Positions 38,162-47,331 of a stretch of 64,000 nt of DNA are shown here, in pieces. The position numbers and the translations under genes were made by a program. A model generated the notes under the pieces. That model made no database searches. It saw only the letters and a list, made by a program, of their open reading frames with translations, and was not told where the DNA came from. This DNA is from Saccharospirillum sp. GTDB taxonomy: Bacteria > Pseudomonadota > Gammaproteobacteria > Pseudomonadales > Natronospirillaceae. Each line of letters opens with the position of its first letter. The stretch's first letter is position 1. The stretch is taken from the NCBI GenBank assembly GCA_018402545.1, contig JAGYIL010000001.1, forward strand, positions 124,001 to 188,000, written 5' to 3'.

Positions 38162-38731
38162 ATGAGACTTCAAGCCCCTAGAGCTATAATCGACTTTACC
38201 ACCAAGGATGTATACGGCGAGCCCATTCAATTGAGTGCCTTCAAAGACAAAAAGGTGATGCTGTGCTTCTTTCGGGACGCCGCCTGTCCATTCTGTAATT
38301 TCCGAGTGTATGAATTGACCCACCGTTACAAAGAATGGCAAAAGAATAATGTTGAGGTTATTGCGGTTTTCAGCTCTACGAACGAAGAGGTTCGCAACTA
38401 CGTAGCCCGCCACCCCAGGCCGTTCCGGCTGGTGGCAGACCCAGATCTTGAGATTTACAACCGTTACGGGGTGGAACACTCCAGCTTTGCCCTGCTCAAG
38501 GCGCTTTTATTTAAATTGCCGCGCATCTTCATGGGTATGAAAAAGGGTGGCTACCCTTCGAAGAACCCGAATGTGAAGCTGGTACCCGCGGATTTTCTGA
38601 TCAACGAAAAGGGCCACATTGTAGATTGCTGGTATGGACGCGATACCAGTGATCATATGCCGATGAAACAGGTTCAACGCTTTATTCAGGCTTCCGGGGT
38701 AAAGAACCATTCCGCTAAACGCGTGGCATGA
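38162..38731 (+). CDS. Peroxiredoxin-like (AhpC/TSA, redoxin) protein
   Basis: 189-aa thioredoxin-fold protein. The N-terminal part KKVMLCFFRDAACPFCNFRV has a CxxC pair (about Cys42 and Cys45) where peroxiredoxins have the peroxidatic cysteine. RLVADPDLEIYNRYGVE is the typical AhpC/Bcp middle segment, and PADFLINEKGHIVDCWYGRD the late strand. It is probably a thiol peroxidase or disulfide reductase of the cytoplasm. ATG at 38162 gives the best-fitting N terminus. Confidence 0.85.
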   Translation: MRLQAPRAIIDFTTKDVYGEPIQLSAFKDKKVMLCFFRDAACPFCNFRVYELTHRYKEWQKNNVEVIAVFSSTNEEVRNYVARHPRPFRLVADPDLEIYNRYGVEHSSFALLKALLFKLPRIFMGMKKGGYPSKNPNVKLVPADFLINEKGHIVDCWYGRDTSDHMPMKQVQRFIQASGVKNHSAKRVA

Positions 38732-39142
38732 GGCCGCTATCCACCGTGGCTACTACATTTCCTTGTTAGCCGCTGGATGAGTTGGAATCGACAAGTGGGG
38801 CAGGCATAGTAAGAAAGAGTGAATGAAATAACTTCTCTGCAGCAAACAGACCAATCGAGACCCCCCACATTTGGTGGCTATCAAATACTGGTTTTCGATA
38901 GATTGAATTAATGAGAGACAAGTGGGACAGGCATAGTAAGAAAGAGTGAAAGAGAGACAAGTGGGACAGGCATAGTAAGAAAGAGTGAATGAAATACCTT
39001 CTCTGCAGAAAACAATTTGTGGAACTTGGCAAAGAAATCAGTAGAAGTAATTCAACTGCACCAAAACCAGCCAAATTGCCGGCTTCCACGCACAGCAGCG
39101 CCTCAGGTTGCCCAGTGAAGCGTATTCTTTCAAAGTGAATTG
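38732..39142. repeat. Repeated 3' flank of the RAYT gene, stacked partial copies
   Basis: GACAAGTGGGACAGGCATAG and following AAGAAAGAGTGAA occurs at about 38790, 38915 and 38955; the third copy runs without a break into the transposase gene at 39143. The full unit recurs at 45297-45484 and in diverged form at 45135-45285. No gene in this stretch. Confidence 0.75.
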
Positions 39143-40132
39143 TTAGGTAAGCAGTTCCGCCAACCCAAGCCCTGGGGTTCGCTGATAGCCGAACTGCTGA
39201 AATTTGGCTTTGATGGAAATGGCGGTACCTACCAAACCTCTAAACTGGCTTTCAAAGTGCTGAGTATTGTAGACCCAGTGTTCAGCATCGATGTTCAGGC
39301 GTTCAAGAATGGGCGGGATGCCGTTGTCGATACTTCCACGCTTGTCATCCCGTAGTTGGCGCCCGGTCCAGTCTACCAGTTCGAGGTAGTCTTGCAGTCG
39401 AAAGGGAAGGCCAGTAGGCATGTCCTGGCGCGGGTAGCCTACAAACGGGAACAGTTTTTTTGGTTGATGTGGTTCTGGTGATTCCGGGGCTTCTTGGGCA
39501 GTAGCTATCCGTTCTTTGGCAGAGGTAAATTCTGATGTTTCAGGTGTAGATGCCATTTGTGCCCGAATAGGGTTTAAGTCTACATAGGCCATGCAGGTTG
39601 CCAGCGCTTCTTCATCGAGCAAGGCCTGGGATTTGAAGCGAGATTGCCAGAAATGGCCGGTGCAGCCATCTTCTGCGTTGGCCTGGCGGGCGATGTCTTC
39701 ATTCAGGGCTCGCATGAACCAGCTGATCGACATTAGTCGTTCACGCCATTCAGCGGCCAGTTCCGCTATGGCCTTGAGTTGTTCTTCGTACAGGTCTTTC
39801 CCAGCCATATACTGCTGAGTCAGGAAGTTTCCGGAATACAGCGTGTGCCAACGTTCAATCACTTGGCTATCTGTCCAGGCCTTGGCTTTCTCGGCGTTGA
39901 TGTGTAGCACTATGTGGTAGTGGTTAGACATGACCGCATAGGCACAGATATCCAGAGCATACACCTCAGCTAGCTGCAGCATGCGCTGTTCAATCCACCC
40001 GCGCCGGTGTTCGTAGTTGTTGCGGGAATGCTCGTCACGGCCGCACAGGAAGGCACGGCGCACGCACCGGGAGGTGCAGTGGTAGTAGGGTGTCGCCTCC
40101 AGGGCGATCTGGGATTTCCTTGAACGTGGCAT
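39143..40132 (-). CDS. Y1/REP-associated tyrosine transposase (RAYT-like), copy 1
   Basis: 329-aa single-strand DNA transposase of the IS200/RAYT superfamily. The metal-binding HxH is SNHYHIVLHI (His71, His73), with CAYAVMS before it and AYVDLNPIRAQM later, both family signatures. The long C-terminal extension (from about 200) is characteristic of the large marine RAYT-like group. Differs from copy 2 at only about four residues, all within the first 55. Start ATG at 40132; a shared TGTATAAAATACTGG lies upstream of both copies. RAYTs move or maintain REP palindromes rather than complete IS elements. Confidence 0.9.
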   Translation of the reverse strand: MPRSRKSQIALEATPYYHCTSRCVRRAFLCGRDEHSRNNYEHRRGWIEQRMLQLAEVYALDICAYAVMSNHYHIVLHINAEKAKAWTDSQVIERWHTLYSGNFLTQQYMAGKDLYEEQLKAIAELAAEWRERLMSISWFMRALNEDIARQANAEDGCTGHFWQSRFKSQALLDEEALATCMAYVDLNPIRAQMASTPETSEFTSAKERIATAQEAPESPEPHQPKKLFPFVGYPRQDMPTGLPFRLQDYLELVDWTGRQLRDDKRGSIDNGIPPILERLNIDAEHWVYNTQHFESQFRGLVGTAISIKAKFQQFGYQRTPGLGLAELLT

Positions 40133-40388
40133 AGCGTCTTACCCTGACGGCCGGCTGAAGTTGAATGCTGTATAAAATACTGGGTGAACTTTGGCTGGTC
40201 AAGTGTTCAGGTGGGGACCTGCGTATAACCAACTGACATTGATCTTGTGACCGACTCCCCATTCCCTGGCATTACTCTCCAGTAATCACACGTTTGTGCT
40301 GATCGCACCAGAATATTCTGGTATCTATTCGCACCGGCGCGCCAGGATGTGCGCCACAGAAATGGACACTCATCATCAAGGGACCCCA

Positions 40389-40694
40389 ATGAGCACCCAA
40401 AGGGACATCGCCCAACTTCCCGATGACGCCAGGAGCTTCCTGCATCGGCAAGGCATCTCGTTGAACCCGCTGGTTTGGCATGCCAGTTACCGCTACCCGG
40501 ATGAAGCCCGGCAGTTCGAACCGGTGCGCACGCGGCAGCGGTTCTATTTGCTGAAAACCACGACCATTAACACAACGGCCCATAACTCGAGGCCCTGGCA
40601 AGTTGCTAGCCCTTATCGGGCAGAGGGCTTTCACCTCCAATCTTTTACCGGCTTAGCCCGGCGCACTGCATGTCCAGTTAGCCGTCAGCAATGA
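40389..40694 (+). CDS. Short ORF, probably a truncated gene
   Basis: 101 aa from the ATG at 40389 after AAGGGA. The first 60 residues look like real protein; the segment ARQFEPVRTRQRFYLLKTTT recurs at 61849 (IEPVHTRQRFYLLKTTTGIE), where it continues differently. After that point this ORF becomes low-quality sequence, so the gene is likely cut at about 40565. Family not recognised. Confidence 0.4.
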   Translation: MSTQRDIAQLPDDARSFLHRQGISLNPLVWHASYRYPDEARQFEPVRTRQRFYLLKTTTINTTAHNSRPWQVASPYRAEGFHLQSFTGLARRTACPVSRQQ

Positions 40695-40880
40695 GCCGCA
40701 GAAAGAGTAGGAACTAATGTCAGAAAGGTATCGTTTAAGTATACCGGAGAAACTATTTGTTGTGTCTTTTTGCACAATGGTATTAATATATTAACTCTAC
40801 CTAAGAGTGAGAACATAAATCATTCATAAGTATAGGAAGGATTTCACTTTTGAACTGACGTGTTAAACAAGGACAGAAAA

Positions 40881-41462
40881 ATGAAGAAAGCAATAACCTG
40901 TATGATCCTGGCTACATTAGTGTGTACTTCCGCTTATCCGTGGTCATCGCGCCCCTCTAAGCCAGAACCAATCATATCCAAGAGGCCACAAGCTGTTGGT
41001 GACATTGTAGGTAGAGACTTAAATGTTACTGGTTTAGGCGCATTTGGCCACGTAGGAATGTGGACAGGTAGTAAAGTGATGGAAGTTTTAAATGAATCTA
41101 GCGTAGTGCAACAGAATTCATTAAGAAGTTTTCACAACAAAACAAAATGGTGGGGAGCCCGGTACAACACCTCTATATTTATTGACCGGCAAAAGATGAT
41201 AGATGAGGGCTGGGCACAAAGACTTTATAACCCAGATTACACATTAAGAACTTCATTTATAGTGGGTAAGCAAGAGGAGGTTTGTACAAGCTGGGCCAGT
41301 AGCTTTTGTCGAGAAAAGAAAGTGGTGGTTAAACCTGGCCTTTGGCGCTGCGATACTTTTGTAAATTGGTCCTATTACCAAGGTGCGAGGGTCTGGGCTG
41401 ACTCTGGCCTGAATACGATAACTCCAAGGAGCTTGTTCAGTAAGCTTCGTTTCTCAAGATAA
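40881..41462 (+). CDS. Exported NlpC/P60-like (permuted papain-fold) protein
   Basis: 193 aa with a signal peptide (AITCMILATLVCTSA). GDIVGRDLNVTGLGAFGHVG places a His at residue 57 and GLWRCDTFVNWSYYQG a Cys at residue 157. The order His then Cys matches the permuted NlpC/P60 group (YiiX, LRAT-like), whose members are peptidoglycan amidases, other amidases or acyltransferases. ATG at 40881 follows AAGGACAG. First of three closely spaced + strand genes (58 and 75 bp gaps) with an exported helical protein and an Lnt-like protein, so it may work in the envelope together with them. Confidence 0.7.
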   Translation: MKKAITCMILATLVCTSAYPWSSRPSKPEPIISKRPQAVGDIVGRDLNVTGLGAFGHVGMWTGSKVMEVLNESSVVQQNSLRSFHNKTKWWGARYNTSIFIDRQKMIDEGWAQRLYNPDYTLRTSFIVGKQEEVCTSWASSFCREKKVVVKPGLWRCDTFVNWSYYQGARVWADSGLNTITPRSLFSKLRFSR

Positions 41463-41520
41463 TGTCTTTTAACCGAATATAACGATAACTTCAAAATTGT
41501 GAAAATCGGAGTTTGCAGAG

Positions 41521-42957
41521 TTGAAAAAAAAATATTTATATGGGTTACCAGTATTAACCCTGGCTGTGGGACTCTCTCTTGTTTTTATCACTCAAAACTC
41601 CAGGGAGAAAGGCGGATCACCTATTTCTAACATGATATCAAATATTACGAATATTGATATCAGTAATGATCGGCAGTTTTTAAAGACTAATACATCCAGT
41701 GTTGAAGCTTACGCTTTGGACGACGCGGATAAAAGACAATTAATTCATGACTACTACGATCTAAATGACACCCCTGACTTATCAAGTAAAGAATACAGAG
41801 AACAATACGCCAAAATTTCCGGTGTGTTAGAAAATGGGATTAGTAATTTTGACAGTGTAGAGGAGCTAAACGTCGAGCTGGACAATATGCTGCTAACAGA
41901 TGAATTGACCAGGTCACAAAAAGCTTTCTTATTGTGGGGTTTAATAGAAAAAGAAATAGAGAAGTCGGAACTCGATTACACAGCAATTGAAATGCTCACA
42001 GATAGTGCACACTTTCTAAACCCAATTGAAGTTGCAGAAATGGTTATAGCTGAAATCGACAGCGGACGACATGACTTACATGTGAATAACGAGCTAATTA
42101 AACTATTAGGAGTCAGCCATTATTTATACCAAGACCTCAAGGTCGGCCAACTATTCCAAGAAAACCCAAGTTCCGCAAACATTATTGTAGAAAATGGAGA
42201 GAGAATAATTGAATATTTCGACATTCTTTTATTGACGCCCCCCAGCAAAGAAGTATTACCTCAAGTAGTGGAAATATACCCCAGAATAGCCAGTGCGGAA
42301 AAGCATGATCTTTTAATTAGTGTTTTAAATCAAGACACAGATCTTTTCTCAGATGATAAGTATTTAGATGCGAGATTGCAATTGGCGCTATCAAATAGCG
42401 ACAAGTCAGAACTTGGGTTATCCAACCTAGTCGAGTTTGTTTCAGAATCTAATTATTCTGAAGAAGTTCTAAGTAATTTCAACGATAAATTCATTCGACA
42501 GGCTGCTAATCAGCTGTTATCAGATGAAGCATTGACCGAGGACAGTAAATCCGAAGAGGTGTTTTTTTCGGATGCTTCCCGGTATGTGATGGAACGATAC
42601 ATCACAACCCAAAACTCAGAATATCCGGTATCAACGTTTATGGATGAACCAGTAATAAGTACAATACAATTTAGAGATCAATTTTTAATGACTAGTCTAC
42701 TAAAAACAAATACCAAAAGAGAACGTGTCAACTATACGCTGGATTATATTATGGAGGCTCCGCCACACCATCGTTTAGCACTTGTGGTCGGCTTGAGTGA
42801 CGATGACGATTTCTTGAATGAATTCCAAGAAAACGACAATTTGAAATTAATGCTAAAAGAAGACTTCAGCGGCCGAAACAATTCAGAAGGTGTAAATTAT
42901 GTCTTTAGCCACTTTGAAGATCTCGATGTGATTAAGGGGCTGCTCAAACCGAACTGA
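41521..42957 (+). CDS. Exported helical protein of unknown function
   Basis: 478 aa. A single N-terminal membrane segment (about residues 6-24) anchors or exports it; the rest is acidic and mostly helical, with repeat-like helical pairs (for example ELTRSQKAFLLWGLIEKEIE) resembling an alpha-solenoid. I recognise no family. The TTG start follows GGAG. It lies between the NlpC/P60-like gene and the Lnt-like gene. Confidence 0.7.
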   Translation: MKKKYLYGLPVLTLAVGLSLVFITQNSREKGGSPISNMISNITNIDISNDRQFLKTNTSSVEAYALDDADKRQLIHDYYDLNDTPDLSSKEYREQYAKISGVLENGISNFDSVEELNVELDNMLLTDELTRSQKAFLLWGLIEKEIEKSELDYTAIEMLTDSAHFLNPIEVAEMVIAEIDSGRHDLHVNNELIKLLGVSHYLYQDLKVGQLFQENPSSANIIVENGERIIEYFDILLLTPPSKEVLPQVVEIYPRIASAEKHDLLISVLNQDTDLFSDDKYLDARLQLALSNSDKSELGLSNLVEFVSESNYSEEVLSNFNDKFIRQAANQLLSDEALTEDSKSEEVFFSDASRYVMERYITTQNSEYPVSTFMDEPVISTIQFRDQFLMTSLLKTNTKRERVNYTLDYIMEAPPHHRLALVVGLSDDDDFLNEFQENDNLKLMLKEDFSGRNNSEGVNYVFSHFEDLDVIKGLLKPN

Positions 42958-43032
42958 TCGATTTTATAATACTTATCAGCTTTGTTGCAAGACGCCTGAA
43001 AAGGCAGTCCTCTATACTAAAGGTACAACTTT

Positions 43033-44613
43033 ATGAATAAAGACGCATGCAACAAAGCTGACTCCAGTGTGGGCCGGTTTAAACAAGCCAAGACCAGGTC
43101 TATTTCCTTATTTTCGGGGCTATTTTTCTTCTTTATTTTTGAGCCCTTCAACCTATGGTTCCTAGCATTTATTTTTATTGCATTGGTATTCCATACCTGT
43201 AAAAAGCTCAGATTAAAAGAAGCTGCACTAAATGGCTTTCTCTTTGGAGTAGGTTTTTTCTCAGTATTCTATTATGGACTCTTGTCGGCATTTTCAATGA
43301 TAGAGACATCAACACATTCGACCTACATTGCTTACATCATCGCTGTAATCATTGGCGCTGGCTACTTTTCCACAAAGTACATACTCCTTTCCTTAGTTCT
43401 TTCCAATGATAATATCAATACTTCAACTAGGGTTTTGTATCCTCCATTGATTTGGTTTAGTTTTGAATACTTCCGATCTGAAGTACTTGGTCTTCCATGG
43501 TATTTGGTTGGTTATTCAGCTACGAATAACTGGATTTCCGGTTGGTACCCGGTTATTGGAGTTCAAGGAGTTTCATTACTTATCCTTTTGGGCTCATCGC
43601 TGCTAACATTGTTATTCATTGAAAAAAAATACGTACGGATGTTAACTTTTTATATATCGTGTATTTTCATTTTTGGCCTACTTTTTAGCAAAACTTCTTT
43701 TGTCAGTAAGTTAGATGAGAATGCTATATCAGTAGCACTAGTTCAGACAAATTTAAAACAGCAAGGAAAATGGGATGAAAACAGAACTGCTACTATAGAA
43801 AATAACTTGAAAGAAGTATTGCGGAGCATACCCCGAACCAGTTTAGTGGTTTTTCCAGAAATGGCAATTCCAGCTTATCTATCAGAAATGAGCAGTATAA
43901 CCTCTACTTTCCAAGAATACGCACTTGACATGGATTCATTAATTGTCATGGGAATGGCAACATCCGACTATGCAGGGAAAGCTTACAATAGTGCTATTGG
44001 AATAGGAAATGAAATGAACATATATAATAAACAAAAGCTATTTCCTTTTTGGGAGTATACTCCTAAAAATGAGTGGGCAACTATTTTCGGAAACATGTTG
44101 GGTTTGTCCGAATTCGGTTACTCCCAAGGAGTTAAAAATCAGGAAGGATTCAAGATTGGACGCAACGAACTTAACGGCTGGATAAGCCCTGTTATTTGTT
44201 ACGAATCTTTTTTTTCCAGTTTGGTGAGAAACACATCATCAACAGCCAATGCAATTGTGATGCTGAGTAATGACTCATGGCTGGTTAATGAGTCATTGAA
44301 AGAACAAAGCCTTCAGGTGAGTAGAGTACGTGCTGCTGAGAACCGAAGATATATGGTTAGGTCAACGCAGGATGGCATAACAGCCATTATTGACCCGTAT
44401 GGCCAAATAAAGGACATGGCACCAGCAAACATCCCGCATGTTTTAAAGGGAGAATTCTACTTGATGAGTGGCAAGACGCCCTACCAAGTGTTTGGAAATA
44501 TACTGCTTATAACTATTATCCTCATTCTAATCGCGTGCATGTTAATTATTAGGGGAAAGCAATTAGTTTTCCTGGATATATATGGACGCCCGACACCTGT
44601 CAAGCCGCAGTAG
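43033..44613 (+). CDS. Apolipoprotein N-acyltransferase-like protein (Lnt paralogue)
   Basis: 526-aa inner-membrane enzyme of the Lnt family: about eight N-terminal and one C-terminal membrane segments around a periplasmic nitrilase domain. The catalytic residues fit E. coli Lnt: Glu276 in VFPEMAIP, Lys333 in YNKQKLFPFWEY, Glu341 and Cys389 in VICYESFF. It should transfer an acyl chain to a protein or another amine. Its AT-rich codon use and accessory location suggest an additional, acquired copy, not the housekeeping lnt. Third gene of the possible operon. Confidence 0.88.
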   Translation: MNKDACNKADSSVGRFKQAKTRSISLFSGLFFFFIFEPFNLWFLAFIFIALVFHTCKKLRLKEAALNGFLFGVGFFSVFYYGLLSAFSMIETSTHSTYIAYIIAVIIGAGYFSTKYILLSLVLSNDNINTSTRVLYPPLIWFSFEYFRSEVLGLPWYLVGYSATNNWISGWYPVIGVQGVSLLILLGSSLLTLLFIEKKYVRMLTFYISCIFIFGLLFSKTSFVSKLDENAISVALVQTNLKQQGKWDENRTATIENNLKEVLRSIPRTSLVVFPEMAIPAYLSEMSSITSTFQEYALDMDSLIVMGMATSDYAGKAYNSAIGIGNEMNIYNKQKLFPFWEYTPKNEWATIFGNMLGLSEFGYSQGVKNQEGFKIGRNELNGWISPVICYESFFSSLVRNTSSTANAIVMLSNDSWLVNESLKEQSLQVSRVRAAENRRYMVRSTQDGITAIIDPYGQIKDMAPANIPHVLKGEFYLMSGKTPYQVFGNILLITIILILIACMLIIRGKQLVFLDIYGRPTPVKPQ

Positions 44614-44639
44614 TCCGTGGGCAAATAGGGTGACTGATA

Positions 44640-44764
44640 GGACAGGCACATTTAGAAAAGGGAACTTGAACTGCTTCGTTCTTAATAGAGGCTAATAGGA
44701 CATGCACAATAGTCGACTATCATGGTCATGTCTTTCATAGTTTTTCTCTATTGATTATGATGGG
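44640..44764 (+). repeat. Diverged RAYT-flank segment followed by dispersed element copy b
   Basis: 44640-44690 (TGATAGGACAGGCACATTT, then AGAAAAGGGAACTTGAACTG) matches 45135-45180. Directly after it, 44693-44764 is a dispersed element copy (TAATAGGACATGCACAATAG, then TCGACTATCA). The two cores are alike, TAGGACAGGCAC and TAGGACATGCAC. Confidence 0.65.
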
Positions 44765-44773
44765 TGTCTACTG

Positions 44774-45115
44774 TTGATTGGGAAGATAAAGCTCTTGGAG
44801 AGATCATTGCTAAGAATATTGATTGTTGTGGTTTCCTTTAGTCACTGGGCAAACGCCTCCGGCGACACACAAGACGGAAATGGATCCTGGTGGATGGTGG
44901 CAGGCAAGAAGGGTACTTGCGTAGAGTCTGTTGGACAGTTAGATTGGTTAAACCCAGAGACTGTAGTCGATGATTATAGTTGTACCATCTTGAGCGATGA
45001 AAACTCGATCATTATAGTAGAGTGCACTTCAGGTCCACTAGCAGGCTCGAATTACGTATTCTCAAAAAATAAAGCTCTATGTGAATTGTCTGCAAATATA
45101 CTTAAAACCCAGTAG
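44774..45115 (+). CDS. Small exported hypothetical protein
   Basis: 113 aa. A signal peptide (LRILIVVVSFSHWANA, cleavage before SG) precedes a small domain with three or four cysteines (GTCVESVG, YSCTIL, VECTSG, ALCELS), suggesting disulfides. Family not recognised. The TTG start is uncertain. Confidence 0.55.
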   Translation: MIGKIKLLERSLLRILIVVVSFSHWANASGDTQDGNGSWWMVAGKKGTCVESVGQLDWLNPETVVDDYSCTILSDENSIIIVECTSGPLAGSNYVFSKNKALCELSANILKTQ

Positions 45116-45134
45116 ATGCTAATTGGCCGGCCAA

Positions 45135-45484
45135 CAGGGCTAACAGGACAGGCATATTTAGAAAAGAGAACTTCAACTGCTTCGTTTTCAGAAAATGATT
45201 TTGGGAATTTGGCACAGAAGTCAGTGAAAGTAGTTCATCTGCATAAAAACCGGCCAAACTGCCTGTTTCCACGCACCGACTAGTAGGACAAGTGGTAGAC
45301 AAGTGGGACAGGCATAGTAAGAAAGAGTGAATGAAATACCTTCTCTGCAGAAAACAATTTGTGGAACTTGGCAAAGAAATCAGTAGAAGTAATTCAACTG
45401 CACCAAAACCAGCCAAATTGCCGGCTTCCACGCACAGCAGCGCCTCAGGTTGCCCAGTGAAGCGTATTCTTTCAAAGTGAATTG
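45135..45484. repeat. RAYT 3' flank, one diverged and one exact copy
   Basis: 45135-45285 is a diverged copy and 45297-45484 an exact copy of the sequence following the first RAYT gene. The exact identity starts at AGACAAGTGGGACAGG (45297, equal to 38955) and continues through the transposase gene. Confidence 0.8.
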
Positions 45485-46474
45485 TTAGGTAAGCAGTTCC
45501 GCCAACCCAAGCCCTGGGGTTCGCTGATAGCCGAACTGCTGAAATTTGGCTTTGATGGAAATGGCGGTACCTACCAAACCTCTAAACTGGCTTTCAAAGT
45601 GCTGAGTATTGTAGACCCAGTGTTCAGCATCGATGTTCAGGCGTTCAAGAATGGGCGGGATGCCGTTGTCGATACTTCCACGCTTGTCATCCCGTAGTTG
45701 GCGCCCGGTCCAGTCTACCAGTTCGAGGTAGTCTTGCAGTCGAAAGGGAAGGCCAGTAGGCATGTCCTGGCGCGGGTAGCCTACAAACGGGAACAGTTTT
45801 TTTGGTTGATGTGGTTCTGGTGATTCCGGGGCTTCTTGGGCAGTAGCTATCCGTTCTTTGGCAGAGGTAAATTCTGATGTTTCAGGTGTAGATGCCATTT
45901 GTGCCCGAATAGGGTTTAAGTCTACATAGGCCATGCAGGTTGCCAGCGCTTCTTCATCGAGCAAGGCCTGGGATTTGAAGCGAGATTGCCAGAAATGGCC
46001 GGTGCAGCCATCTTCTGCGTTGGCCTGGCGGGCGATGTCTTCATTCAGGGCTCGCATGAACCAGCTGATCGACATTAGTCGTTCACGCCATTCAGCGGCC
46101 AGTTCCGCTATGGCCTTGAGTTGTTCTTCGTACAGGTCTTTCCCAGCCATATACTGCTGAGTCAGGAAGTTTCCGGAATACAGCGTGTGCCAACGTTCAA
46201 TCACTTGGCTATCTGTCCAGGCCTTGGCTTTCTCGGCGTTGATGTGTAGCACTATGTGGTAGTGGTTAGACATGACCGCATAGGCACAGATATCCAGAGC
46301 ATACACCTCAACTAGCTGCAGCATGCGCTGTTCAATCCACCCGCGCCGGTGTTCGTAGTCGTTGCCGGAATGCTCGTCACGGCCGCACAGGAAGGCACGG
46401 CGCACGCACCGGGAGGTGCAGTGGTAGTAGGGTGTCGCCTCCAGGGCGATTTGGGTTTTCCTTGAACGTGGCAT
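45485..46474 (-). CDS. Y1/REP-associated tyrosine transposase (RAYT-like), copy 2
   Basis: 329 aa, same features as copy 1 (SNHYHIVLHI, AYVDLNPIRA). The frame is open to 46540, but the ATG at 46474 gives the MPRSRK start shared with copy 1. With its 3' flank it forms a direct repeat of about 1.18 kb with 38955-40140; the four differing residues all lie near the N terminus, so the homogenised part is the 3' two thirds and flank. Confidence 0.9.
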   Translation of the reverse strand: MPRSRKTQIALEATPYYHCTSRCVRRAFLCGRDEHSGNDYEHRRGWIEQRMLQLVEVYALDICAYAVMSNHYHIVLHINAEKAKAWTDSQVIERWHTLYSGNFLTQQYMAGKDLYEEQLKAIAELAAEWRERLMSISWFMRALNEDIARQANAEDGCTGHFWQSRFKSQALLDEEALATCMAYVDLNPIRAQMASTPETSEFTSAKERIATAQEAPESPEPHQPKKLFPFVGYPRQDMPTGLPFRLQDYLELVDWTGRQLRDDKRGSIDNGIPPILERLNIDAEHWVYNTQHFESQFRGLVGTAISIKAKFQQFGYQRTPGLGLAELLT

Positions 46475-46580
46475 GTGTCTCACCCTGACGATTGTTGCTT
46501 GAGTGCTGTATAAAATACTGGATATACTTGTAGGGCTCAAGCTTTAAGGGGGGGGTACCTGGGTAGTTGTTATTCTAAAC

Positions 46581-46607
46581 AGGTATTAAATGAACATTTT
46601 AATACCT
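46581..46607. promoter_or_regulatory. Inverted repeat upstream of higBA
   Basis: AGGTATTAAA and TTTAATACCT are a perfect 10-bp inverted repeat around TGAACAT, about 65 bp before the toxin gene. It may be a second operator or a terminator for the rightward side. Confidence 0.45.
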
Positions 46608-46630
46608 AATTAGTCTTTCTTTTGCCTAGT

Positions 46631-46644
46631 TATCATATATGATA
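46631..46644. promoter_or_regulatory. Operator candidate for the HigBA pair
   Basis: TATCATATATGATA is a perfect 14-bp palindrome 26 bp before the start codon of the toxin gene, overlapping where a -10 box would be. XRE-type antitoxins repress their own operons at such sites. Confidence 0.6.
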
Positions 46645-46669
46645 CCTTCAGGGTCTAGGGGCAGTAGCA

Positions 46670-46999
46670 ATGAAATGGGAGATTGTCTTTTACGGAGACG
46701 TACGGAACGACATTCTTAGCATGCCACCGAAGATTCAAGCCAGGATGATCCGGCTTTTGGAAATGATGGAAAAGCATGGAGCCCATCTTGGTGAGCCACA
46801 CACAAAGCCGATGGGTAATGGGTTATTTGAGGTTCGTGCCAAGGCAAAAGAAGGCATTGGTAGAGGCTTTTTCTGTTATATGAAGGGCGAGTCAATTGTT
46901 GTGCTCCATGCCTTTGTGAAGAAAGATCAGAAAACACCCAATAGAGAACTGGAGCTTGCGAGAAACCGACTTCAGGAGGTGAAAAAGTATGAGTCTTAA
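46670..46999 (+). CDS. higB: HigB-like toxin (RelE/Gp49 superfamily)
   Basis: 109 aa, the size of phage-type HigB/Gp49 toxins that cleave mRNA on the ribosome. MKWEIVFYGDVRNDILSMPP and KPMGNGLFEVRAKAKEGIGR, then FCYMKGESIVVLHAFVKK, are the family pattern. Toxin-first order with an antitoxin gene overlapping by 11 bp is typical of higBA. Confidence 0.9.
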   Translation: MKWEIVFYGDVRNDILSMPPKIQARMIRLLEMMEKHGAHLGEPHTKPMGNGLFEVRAKAKEGIGRGFFCYMKGESIVVLHAFVKKDQKTPNRELELARNRLQEVKKYES

Positions 47000-47279
47000 G
47001 GCACTGAAAAAAGAAGCATTCAAAGATAAAGCTGTCCGCGATGAATATGAAAAGCTGGCAGGGGAATTTGAATTCATCGATCAACTTATCAGCATGCGTT
47101 CAAAGGCCGGGCTTACACAAGATGAACTGGCTAAGAGAATCGGAACCGCAAAAAGCAACATATCGAGGCTGGAGAGGGGTCGTGGTAATCCGAGCTGGGG
47201 AACTCTGCAGAAGTATGCCAAGGCTTGTGGTTACCGGGTTAAACTGGAAGCAGTCGAGGAAAAGGCGGCGAGCCTATAA
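46989..47279 (+). CDS. higA: HigA-like XRE antitoxin
   Basis: 96 aa. Residues about 33-90 form a helix-turn-helix (LISMRSKAGLTQDELAKRIG, TAKSNISRLERGRGNPS). It should neutralise the upstream toxin and repress the operon. Starts within the toxin gene (11-bp overlap). Confidence 0.92.
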   Translation: MSLKALKKEAFKDKAVRDEYEKLAGEFEFIDQLISMRSKAGLTQDELAKRIGTAKSNISRLERGRGNPSWGTLQKYAKACGYRVKLEAVEEKAASL

Positions 47280-47331
47280 AAAGGCAGTCTTTTTTATGTT
47301 CAGTGGTTTGTAGACCGGTTACGATCTCCCG

